Source: Terfezia claveryi
Taxonomy: Eukaryota; Ascomycota; Pezizomycetes; Pezizales; Pezizaceae
Length of the DNA stretch: 22,585 nucleotides
Direction of reading: 5' to 3'
Assembly: GCA_015179025.1 (NCBI GenBank)
Contig: WHUX01000494.1
Location: 1 to 22,585 of the forward strand
The notes beneath the pieces are model-generated. The model was not told the DNA's origin. It searched no databases and saw only the letters and a program-made list of their open reading frames with translations. The translations under genes and the position numbers were made by a program. This document shows, in pieces, positions 8,524 to 16,711 of this stretch (position 1 is the stretch's first letter; each line of letters starts with the position of its first letter).

Positions 8524-8530
8524 TATAAAT
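8524..8530 (+). promoter_or_regulatory. LTR TATA box, 5' copy
   Basis: TATAAAT preceded by GAG and followed about 20 bases later by an imperfect dyad GATTCC...GGAATCC. Transcription of the element would start shortly downstream. Confidence 0.65.
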
Positions 8531-8825
8531 AGGCGCTGGATTCCCTCTGGAATCCAAGAGAGAACAAGCAAGCAGCAACAAGCACACAGCAGCAAGCAAG
8601 CCTATATACTGATCAGATCAAGATCATATAGCTTAGACAGCACTAATCATATAAGATAGATTACACCAGTTAATTACTGTTCCCTTTGGGAACGTCCCAC
8701 ATAGTAATCTCCCTACCCTTCTGAGGTCTTACCTCAGCAGAACCGAAATACACAAACGTCCGTGCCTACGGATATAGATTGTATAAACAGTACCGAATGA
8801 ATACTGCCTAGTAGCATTCATTACA

Positions 8826-9659
8826 TTTTTTTTAACTCACTTACCTAATCTTTAATCTTAAATCCAAGGCCTGATCAACCTTCGGATACTTTATTACACT
8901 CAAGCAAGTGTATACAATTCGACACACATACCTATAAACTCGAACGTGCACATATAAAACGATATCAATATTCAACTAGCTAGCAAATTATCCAACAACA
9001 AGACATTAGACTCTCAACTGCAGTACATCAATAAAAGACTTAGAAGCAAGCTAAGCAGAGCTCTAATGGGCAGTGGTATCCCGCATTAAACAATCCCACC
9101 CTCGTTCACAACACTTTTCCCAATAAGATCGACAACTTATCTTGTACTCCTGGCAACCGCCATTACATCTGTACCTGTAAATCCAATACACTATTGAAAA
9201 ACTGGCCCCCAGGTCCCAGGAACAATTGGTCTAAACAACCAAACGTCACAATTCCAAGGCTCAAATCTCGCTGCCTCCACTGCAGCCATTTCCTCCAGAA
9301 AAGAATTACCTCCATCAGAACCTTCTTAGGCCCAGACATTTCTACCAAGACCTCTGCGCCCCCAACATCTACCTCAATACACCAATCAGAAAAAGTGACA
9401 CTTTTGCCGGAAGAACTAGAACTAGATTCTAGCCCAGTAGATGAAGAAAAACCAGGACCATAAGAAACATTAGGATTCTGACATCCAGCCTCACCAGCCG
9501 TGTGAGTCACCGAGCTAACAGAACCGTCAGTCGAATGGAGATCAGAAGAATCATCAGCCACTACACCATCAGTACAGTAAGGTGCTAAAGAGGAAAAGTA
9601 ACTCGACGATCGTATCGCATAACCAGCTGCATTTGGTTGTGGACAGATAACAGACATCA
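8826..9659 (+). other. Retrotransposon leader region with a broken N-terminal frame
   Basis: Between the 5' LTR and the gag-like ATG at 9660. A T-run follows the LTR and I could not recognise a primer-binding site. A sense frame from about 9104 to 9463 encodes a segment with paired cysteines (SCTPG, ICTCKS, RCLHCSHFLQ) and an acidic end. The opposite strand carries an unbroken 167-codon frame (9163-9666), rich in serine, that overlaps it. Which, if either, was ever translated cannot be decided from the sequence. Confidence 0.45.
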
Positions 9660-11412
9660 ATGGCATCTGAACTTAGTAAGAAGACTAAGAGGTCGAGGCG
9701 GTTAACTATGTTACCCGAAGATATTAAGAAATTAGTACAAGACACTCCTAGAAAAACGAGATTTATAGTTCCTAATACGGAAGGGAAATAAATCTGCCTA
9801 TGGATATAGAAATAGGAGAACCAGGTAGAATAGGAAGCAAACTATATTTTAGTATGGCATTGCCTCTCACCCCTGAAGAATTTTGGGACAGACATCTTCT
9901 AACGGTTGAGGAGATTTTGAAATATACTCGCTTAATGGGACATGCCCAACAGTATCATCCAGACGATACTCGACTTTTAATAGAAGCCATTGTAAAACAC
10001 TATTTATAGCTAACACCATACCCATTCAAGGAAAAGGACTTAGAAATGAATGCATTTTTAAGTAAGGAATTAAAGAAGCCTCTTGTTCCTCTTTTAAGGA
10101 AACCGAATTGGGTAATAAATAACTGGGAAGAAATCATGGCTTTTATGATGAGCGGCACTCATCTAGAAAAATCAACATATACCGCGGAGGATTTTTTTAA
10201 TCTAGCAGAGAACTTCCAGGAGCGTTCCTGAGAACACCGAAAGATCAATCGAAAGGCAAAGGTCGAGCACCTAGACACCAGAAAGGAGGACTGGGTCAGC
10301 CAAAGAACCAAGCGACGAAAACCAACCACCAGAAGATATACAACTACCAGAAGATAATGACGATCTGGAAACAGGACCAGATCTACAAAAGCAGAAATCT
10401 CAAGGAGGAGGACGAGATTCGGATGATAGCGGAGATGACAGCTCGGACTCTAATAACGCATCGTCAGTTGCAAGTCAACCTTTAGTTAGAAAGCCCCAAC
10501 GAGGAAAATCGGTTGAACATTAACAATGGGAATCAACTACAGGAATAGTTACAGCATGTAACCATAAAACAATAGATGTTTTAAGAGGAATAAAGATTGA
10601 TCTACTAGAAAAGGTGAAAGGAGAAGACAAAAAATGGTAAGACTCACAATATTTTGACTCTTGGGCCACAGCAATGTAACGTTGGTTGGTTCTAAAAGGA
10701 TAGATTTAGAAGGCACTTTAGCTTTGGAAATTGTTGGATTCAGAATGGAAGGAAGCGCACTTACTACTTATAATCAATTCATAAGAGAAAAAGGGAAGAT
10801 GCAAATTTTTAGCTTCATGCTAGTGCTAAGAGATTTTCTGATACCCTCCACTAGCAAAGATATTTTATGGAAACGATGGGAGACAGCCACACCATACAAG
10901 GACGGACGTTACATGGGATTAAACAGTTTGCCAATTGGCTTACTGAAATGCAGATTAAATTAATCGACAAGAATGGTAAACAGTCAATATTGCAGGAAGT
11001 AAAAAGAAGAAAGTTTCTTAATCACCTGCCACTATATATGTGGCAACATTAATTCCTTTAATTAAAGAAGAATAGTCACATGATCAGCTCGTACATCAAG
11101 CAGAGTCATATGAAGCTTCAAAAAGGATATTGCCCCACTATCCATACCGAATACATCCTGACGACAACACCCTGGAATGAAAATCGAAGTCACGGTCCAC
11201 GCAGGGACCAGAATCAACAACAAAAAACAGGATTTAATCCTAGCAGCAATCCCAGCACCAAACCCAATACAGAAAAACGGAAGGACTCAGATTGGGACAC
11301 CATTACACAAAAATTGGATTAGAAGACGAAGATGCAATTAATTAGAGACAAGAAATATCTATAGTGTTGGAACCCTGGACACTCCTACAAAGACTGTAGG
11401 AAATGAAAAAAT
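9660..11412 (+). pseudogene. gag-like region with degenerate zinc knuckle
   Basis: A plausible start is the ATG at 9660 (MASELSKKTKRSRR), giving a lysine/arginine-rich opening. Coding then continues in shifted frames: 9800-10230 (PLTPEEFWDRHLLTVEEI and a helical stretch, one internal TAG at 10007), 10230-10660 (acidic linker with DDSGDDSSDSNNASS), 10661-11052 (TYNQFIREKGK, IKQFANWLTEMQIK) and 11080-11322 (basic, Q/N/P-rich tail). At 11351-11400 a CCHC knuckle of the form C-x4-H-x4-C (CWNPGHSYKDC) survives, but the first cysteine position reads tyrosine and an in-frame TAG precedes the second. Gag packages the RNA in virus-like particles; this copy could not. The capsid fold is inferred from position, not recognised by sequence. 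Confidence 0.7.
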
Positions 11413-12200
11413 AAGTACCCATTGTACAGCCGCACAGGATTTAGCTACGCCGATAGCCACCAAGAACCGAACGATAAGGATAAAATCAAGGAACGACCCT
11501 TGTCAAGACAGGTACCTGATTTTAGCAAGGTATTCGTTAAGGCTAACGAACACCCCGCACTAGCTTTAATTGATCTCCAAACGAAGGGAGGAGACTTAAT
11601 TAATTCTCAATTTGTACATCTATACAAAATACCGACCAGAAGTATTAGAAGAAATCATTAAGCACAGCAATTAAAGGCTCAAAAGGAACGATAGACAAAG
11701 CCTGTACTATCAAACTAGATTGGATAGGTTATGTAGAAGAACGAACGTTCTATGTAGCACATTTAACTGGATGGGACATAATTTTAGGAGAACCTGCTCT
11801 CAGCAAGGTGAAAGCGATAATTCCAGCCCATCAGGAACTAGTTACTATCCAACCGGAAAATATTCCTAGATTCCAGCTAAATACATGGAAAGGATCTAGA
11901 ACCATAGCGAACGGTATAAGATCGGGATATACTCAGGTCAGCTGTGAATCAGTTACAGATTATAGTGAACCAGATAATTGGGAAATTATCAGCGATATAG
12001 AAGATACCGATTCAGAAAGAGAACTCGTGACAGCTGTTTCTACTGTACAGAAGCAATTCAACTCTGTAACGGAGTTTCCTTTATTATTTCCAAAGACAAT
12101 TCCATGGGAATTACCACCACTAAGAAAAATTAATCACTCTATCAAACAAAACCCGGAGCTATTGGATACCGAAATGGTGACCCTCAGGACATTGATTTAG
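11413..12200 (+). pseudogene. Retropepsin-like aspartic protease region
   Basis: The active-site strand appears as HPALALIDLQTKGGDLIN near 11550-11603. An aspartate sits where retropepsins have D-S/T-G, but the following residues (L-Q-T) differ from the canonical triad; related fungal elements may use a QTKG form here. A frameshift follows at about 11661. The next frame contains GYVEERTFYVAHLTGWDIILGEPAL, whose ILGxPxL matches the C-terminal flap-to-dimer motif of gypsy proteases. A linker to reverse transcriptase ends in a TAG at 12198-12200. The family assignment is good because of the WDIILGEPAL motif and its position between gag and RT. Catalytic competence is unlikely. Confidence 0.7.
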
Positions 12201-13451
12201 ACAACAAATCCATGACAAATTAATTGAGGAAGAAGCGTCAGGTCATATATATAGAGTAGAAAATGACATAAATACTGTAGTCATGTTCACTATTCCTAAA
12301 CGGACAAACCGGAAGAAGCCAGACATGTCAATGACTGTCGAGACCGCAATTTAGCTGTCGAACCAGACCATACCCTACTACCAGATATTAATGAAGCTAT
12401 TGAACTAGTAGCGAGAATCCCATTTGATCTAAGCTTGACTTAGCCATGGATTTTTTAATATCAGAAATAACAAGGAATCAGAACAACACTCTACCTTTCT
12501 ATGTCACCTAGGATATTTTAGGAGTAGAGTCATGCAACAAGGGGATCGTAATGCACCAGCTACCATGGTTCGCGTTATGCATGAAATTTTTAAAGACATG
12601 GTCTATAAAGATTTAATCATCTATATTAATGATATTATTATATTTCCAAAACGTATGAAGAATATGTAGAATTATTGAAGAAAGTACTTCAACGTCTACA
12701 GGATGAGAAATTCTATCTCAAAGAAAGCAAATGCCAGTTCTTTACTCCAAGATTGGAAATCTTAGGACACGTTTTGATATCAGATGGATTACATGTAGAT
12801 CCTAAAAAGAGGACTACTATACTAACATTTCAACTCCTACTCGGAAAAAGGACCTTAGAGGATTCCTTGGAATTGTTAATTATCTTAGTAGATTTATTCC
12901 TGACTTGGCATCGTATGCAAGTACCCTGTCAGAACTGCAAGGAGAAACAAAGAAATGGGAATGGACAGATACTCATAATGCAGCATTTGAAAAACTGAAG
13001 GAACTCGTGAATTCCCCACATGTTTTAAAACCCTGGAATAATGAGTCAACTGAACCCAAATATTTAGTCTGTGATGCTAGTGATGTAGGACTAGAATTGT
13101 GGATAGGTCAAGGACCGCTAACGCACATCAGACCATCATGCTTCCACTCAAGAAAATTTAATCTAGCACAACTCAATTATCCTACCTTCCAAAAAGAATT
13201 ATTGGCGATTATTGACTCATTGAAATTTTTTGAAGCACAATTAAGAGGTCACAAGTTCACTATCCTTACTGACCACAAACCATTAGTAACCTTTCATACT
13301 CAAACACCAACAAGTCAAAAATTGAGGCGATAGCAAGATTACCTAATAGAATTTGATATAGACATTCAACATACCGTAGGAAAGGAAAATTTGATAGCAG
13401 ACGCTCTATTAAGAAAGCATAAATACCTTGATACTCCACCACCGAGGACAA
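12201..13451 (+). pseudogene. Reverse transcriptase and RNase H region, catalytic YIDD changed to YIND
   Basis: Despite frameshifts the RT blocks are in order: GHIYRVENDINTVVMFTIPKR (12243-12303), VNDCRDRNLAVEPDHTLLPD (12324-12387), KLDLAMDFF (about 12434), FLCHLGYFRSRVMQQGDRNAPATM (12500-12568), YKDLIIYINDIIIF (12605-12646), then LQRLQDEKFYLKESKCQFF and LEILGHVL. The catalytic pair reads N-D instead of D-D at 12627-12632. RNase H follows: CDASDVGLELWIGQG (from 13070), YPTFQKELLAI, LTDHKPLVTF and IADAL, keeping the D, E, D and D positions. A TAG at 13331-13333 lies where relatives have tryptophan. RT would copy the element RNA and RNase H would degrade the template. The substitution and frameshifts make this copy dead. 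Confidence 0.88.
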
Positions 13452-14595
13452 TTATATTTCCAACAGCATCAATCCTCCTAACCACATCTACAACTGCAAT
13501 ATCTCTACCAATGTTTTAAGAACTTTCCAATCACCAGAAACCTCCACTCAGAATGAAATAGTTTCTCATGGAGCTATCAATTTCAAGCATGTTGACTGTG
13601 ATTTCAACAAATGTCGTGGAAGAGCCGAAGAGCTTGGACATCATATCTTTTGTCTATACTTTGAAGGCATCCAAGACGAAGACAGTGAATATGACATGAT
13701 GAAGGAAGAAGAGTCCTCAGACGACGAGACTCTATCCACCATACCAGAAGAAGTTTTTCAGCGAGTATGATCGTGTACCCAATAAAAACAAGAACAAACC
13801 TTTAATAGTTCTTGATTAAGATATAGGCCTCCATCTTCTGAAAACCCTCAACAAAACACCCTCGCTCCCGAAGAAGCGAAGAAAATTGCCCTTGACCTAG
13901 CTCATAGCAATTGGCAACAACACAAAAGGATGCACTGGTCCTTTTGCCGTGATTTTTACTGTCCAGTTCATGGCAGCTCCCACGCCATGAACAACCGCAT
14001 GTTCACCATCGAAACATGTGCAATCTGCAACCACCGGACATGGCAGTTTGAACTGTGACCTGACAGCCTCAGTTCTTAAGAAGGAGAAGGAATTCCTTAC
14101 GACTCGTATTGCGCATCCTCGAGCCTCAAAAGGAACTAGCACCAGTACAACAAACAGCTTATCCACCTCCACAGCTCTCAGCCGTGAAGAAGCTATCCAG
14201 GAAATCGGAGAATGGGCAAAAAGATGGATTACCAACAAGCCGACACACCTACTCTCCAACCCAGCATTCAGTTCAGTAACCCTACGAACAGATGAGCAAC
14301 CGACAAATGGAACAGGAGATCATGATACTCCTGTTGCCCCTCAACAACCATGGAATACATCTCAACAACCAGCTGCAACCGCTAGCAGCAGTAATGCAAT
14401 TCCAATCAACACCGCCGCCGTCACCACTCGTTCTAAAAAGCGAGTAGCCATTGACGAAGATTTACCCTCTTTCATTCAAGTTAACCTGACCTCCACCTCA
14501 TATATAATACTTTTCATATCAGCAAACTCAAACCCTACTATAAAAACAATCCTACCCAGTTCCCTCACAGACAATCTCAGGAACCAGGACCAATT
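13452..14595 (+). pseudogene. Cys/His-rich region where integrase would be expected
   Basis: Two putative metal-binding clusters lie between RNase H and the chromodomain. The first (13570-13650) reads HVDCDFNKCRGRAEELGHH followed by IFC, a C-x4-C-x8-H-x3-C pattern, then a very acidic tail ending at a TGA (13768-13770). The second (13888-14055) contains HWSFCRDFYCPVH and later CAICNH, so C-x4-C-x2-H and C-x2-C, ending at a TGA. A Ser/Thr/Gln-rich open frame with a basic patch (TRSKKRVAIDED) runs 14018-14629 in another frame. No D-D-35-E integrase core or H-H-C-C N-terminal domain is visible. The region may be a family-specific accessory or nucleic-acid-binding domain, or the remnant of an integrase replaced or deleted in this copy. 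Confidence 0.55.
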
Positions 14596-14973
14596 CAAGA
14601 AGATCGTTATAAAGTTGAAAATATATTAGAATTTAGAACAGCTCCTCGAACTAGAGAAAGACAATATAAGGTCAGATGGCTAGGATACTCTCCTAAATAT
14701 AATTCCTAGGTAAATGCCAAGGAAATCACCACCGAAATTCTTCAAGACTTTTGGACTACCGGAAGTATGGAAGATACATTCAAGAGACATCTAAGGACTA
14801 AAGGAAAACAAGGACCACGAACCAGAGATGAGACCCAAGCTCTCATCCAACAAGAACGAGATAGAATCATGAGTCAAGGAAACACTAAGGATATTTACGT
14901 TAATGCTAATGTATTAACAATGTATCAAATCTTAGGACGTATGGAAACCAATGTAGCAGAACGAAAGAAGTAA
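14596..14973 (+). pseudogene. Chromodomain and C-terminal end of the retrotransposon polyprotein
   Basis: From about 14599 the frame reads EDRYKVENILEFRT, RERQYKVRWLGYSPKYNS, a TAG at 14707-14709 where chromodomains have a conserved tryptophan, then VNAKEITTEILQDFW. That is the Y-x-V-E-x-I-L, Y-x-V-R/K-W-x-G-Y, N-S-W, F-W pattern of the chromodomain family. The tail 14767-14973 is charged and ends with a TAA at 14971. Retrotransposon chromodomains steer integration by binding modified histone tails. Its frame differs from the preceding open frame by one shift at about 14595. A purine tract just before 15002 (GTGGGGAAG) is a likely plus-strand primer (polypurine tract). Confidence 0.82.
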
Positions 14974-15001
14974 GGATAGGAAATCCTTCTATGTGGGGAA
15001 G

Positions 15002-15681
15002 TGTAATAGAGAACGTTGTTTCATTACTTATATAATTGATTATATACTTTTGTATTTTCTATATTACTACTATGTTATGTAACTAAGCCTCTCGGTTGAA
15101 GGACTAGCCTTCTACCACCTCCTATTGCTTTATAGGCATCCATAGCACGCGGAATTTGCCATGGGAAGTTCCATGGTACTTGCCATATGAAGACACCCTT
15201 ATTATGGCCACGTGACCTCTGTTTAAGGCGTGTGACTCATTACTATGGCCACATGACCATCCTTTAAGGTGTGTGACTCATTACTATGGCCACATGACCC
15301 CTTTTATACAGCGCACCACCTTCTGGTGTGCCACCCCTTATTGTATTTATTTCCTTAGTCATCAGATCTCAGAGGAGTATAAATAGGCCGCTGGATTCCC
15401 TCTGGAATACACAAGAAAGAGAAGAAGCAACCAAGCAAGCATACAGAGCGAGCAAGCCTATATTCTGATCAGATCAAGATCATATAGCTTAGATAGCATA
15501 AATCATATAAGATAGATTACACTAGTTAATTACTGTTCCCTTCGGGAATATCCCACATAGTAATTTCCCTACCCTTCTGAGGTCTTACCTTAGCAGAACC
15601 GAAATACACAAACGTCCGTGCCTACGGATATAGATTGTATAAACGGTACCGAATGAATACTGTCTAGTACCATTCATTACA
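15002..15681 (+). repeat. 3' LTR
   Basis: It runs from TGTAATAGAGAACG to CATTCATTACA, preceded by the polypurine tract. It matches the 5' LTR throughout, including three 41-bp U3 repeats at 15203, 15244 and 15285 and the TATA box at 15378-15385. The copy at 15203 has CACGTGAC where the others have CACATGAC. Confidence 0.92.
15203..15305 (+). promoter_or_regulatory. U3 41-bp enhancer-like repeats, 3' LTR
   Basis: Three units at 41-bp spacing starting TATGGCCAC(G/A)TGACC. The first holds a perfect E-box CACGTG (15209-15214), a class of site bound by fungal bHLH factors. Function is inferred from position only. Confidence 0.5.
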
Positions 15682-15952
15682 AGTACTTGTCTCGGTCACA
15701 GTACCACGACTACGATTTCCTAATATGACTATTACTATGCCAGGCATTGAGTAGTACGGCACCCACGTGCGAATGGGGGGCTGAGTGCCGTTGATTACTG
15801 TCATGCCACTTCTCTTATTATCCCTTATCTCATTGTCTTCGGAAAGTCTAAATTGTTGGCCTTAGCAGTCAGCCTTAGCAACTATGGTTTTCCTGTATAT
15901 ATACTTCCCTTCCCCATGCTTTTTCCCTTTGCTCATTATTCCCAGCATATTA
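15682..15952. other. Interval without supported gene
   Basis: Downstream flank of the LTR element. Short open frames occur on both strands, but no domain, promoter or repeat can be supported here. Confidence 0.45.
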
Positions 15953-16072
15953 CAGCGAGTATTAGAGAGAGCATTAGAGTAAGAATTAGAGTGAGCATTA
16001 GAGCGAGAGTTAGAGCAATGGATACAACAAGAGTTAGAGCGAAGGTTAGGCCAAGGGTTAGAGCGAGTGTTG
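15953..16072. repeat. Degenerate 12-bp minisatellite
   Basis: About nine drifting copies of a unit close to AGAGYRAGMRTT (for example ATTAGAGTGAGC, GTTAGAGCGAGT). On one strand it reads as a repeated R/V/I/R peptide and on the other as a repeated S/N peptide; both are consequences of the repeat. Confidence 0.75.
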
Positions 16073-16257
16073 CTGCACAAATGTTCCGTGTACATATCTA
16101 TTGCTAAATACCTCTCTGTGTATATAATAATTGGCGAATACAATGAATATTTCTGCTGCATGCATATTCAAAGGTTGCAAACCCGGCTACATAGCTGGCT
16201 GGTATAAGAACGTAGCGGATGCAAGCTGTAAGCGGGTTGTGTTTCTATGTATACTTG

Positions 16258-16430
16258 CGTCCCAGGCATGGGGGCAACATCCTAGTGTATCCCAGATGCG
16301 AGAGCAACTGCCCAGCATTGGTATGGCGTCCCAAGCGAGGGAGCAACGTGCCAGTGCGTCCCAGATGCGAGAGTAACTGCCCAGCATTGTTGTTGCGTCA
16401 CAGGCGAGGGGGCAACGTTCTAGTGCGTCC
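16258..16430. repeat. 69-bp tandem repeat, about 2.4 copies
   Basis: CCCAGATGCGAGAG recurs at 16291 and 16360 (69-bp spacing). The flanking CAGGCATGGGGGCAAC, CAAGCGAGGGAGCAAC and CAGGCGAGGGGGCAAC blocks mark three half-units. Since 69 is divisible by three, a 23-residue peptide repeat (SQAREQ-type) is kept in frame across the array. It ends beside the dyad cluster at 16423. Confidence 0.8.
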
Positions 16431-16495
16431 AGACCAACAGGACGCACAGGACACAAACTCGCGTCCGGACGCTTGGTGGTACGTCCTGACGCACA
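16423..16495. repeat. GACGCA dyad cluster upstream of a promoter
   Basis: GTGCGTCC (16423-16430) and GGACGCAC (16440-16447) form a perfect 8-bp stem with a 9-base loop. GCGTCCGGACGC (16461-16472) is a perfect 12-bp palindrome. A third near-palindrome, ACGTCCTGACGCA, lies at about 16481-16493. All share the GCGTCC/GGACGC half-site seen at 5781-5900. The cluster ends about 35 bp before a TATA box. Confidence 0.8.
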
Positions 16496-16528
16496 TTTAG
16501 AGCGCTGAAAATTTAGTGTTCTGTTTAG

Positions 16529-16711
16529 TATAAATACCTCCGATCCCCCCATCATTCGTACAAACTCCAATCTTCATTCTTCCTCCTCGAACAAAAGCTC
16601 TTTTACGATAACCCTCATCAAGTCGTAACATCCTACTCATCCTTCCTAAACGATACCTACCTCTACTTCACATATCACATATTATTACCCTGCCTTATAC
16701 TCCGATCTACC
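16529..16711 (+). promoter_or_regulatory. Fungal-type promoter: TATA box and pyrimidine-rich leader
   Basis: TATAAATA at 16529-16536 is followed by about 170 bp rich in C and T and poor in G (CTCCAATCTTCATTCTTCC and similar), leading to ATG at 16712. This TATA/CT-tract/ATG layout is characteristic of strongly transcribed fungal genes. The spacing puts the transcription start in the CT-rich tract. The promoter appears less damaged than the gene it precedes. Confidence 0.65.

Larger units (their letters stand above)
8152..8825 (+). repeat. 5' LTR
   Basis: It runs from TGTAATGGAG to CATTCATTACA and aligns over its full length with 15002-15681. By eye about nine tenths of positions match. Landmarks are three 41-bp U3 repeats (8350, 8391, 8432), a TATA box at 8524-8530, a CA-rich leader and a shared AACGTCCGTGCCTACGG block. 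Confidence 0.92.
8152..15681 (+). mobile_element. Degenerate chromodomain-bearing Ty3/gypsy LTR retrotransposon
   Basis: A 7.5-kb element with direct LTRs and remnants, in order, of gag, a zinc knuckle, an aspartic protease, reverse transcriptase, RNase H, a Cys/His-rich region and a chromodomain. The gag-protease-RT-RNase H order followed by a chromodomain places it near the chromoviruses. Reading frames are broken many times. No integrase core was seen. Five bases flanking the LTRs (ATCTC before, AGTAC after) do not match, so either the target duplication has decayed or the two ends come from different insertions. The element separates the 7640-8151 gene remnant from whatever lay upstream of it. 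Confidence 0.9.

Noticed and set aside
8826..8850. Primer-binding site next to the 5' LTR
   Set aside because: The sequence after the LTR is a T-run followed by AACTCAC; I could not match it to a tRNA 3' end with any confidence.
9066..9080. TGGTATC word resembling an initiator-Met primer-binding site
   Set aside because: It is about 240 bp from the LTR end and matches only seven bases.
13600..14060. Integrase H-H-C-C zinc-binding domain
   Set aside because: The Cys/His spacing does not fit H-x(3-7)-H-x(about 23-32)-C-x2-C, and no D-D-35-E core follows.
8147..15686. Target-site duplication flanking the main LTR element
   Set aside because: ATCTC before the 5' LTR and AGTAC after the 3' LTR do not match, even allowing one mismatch.
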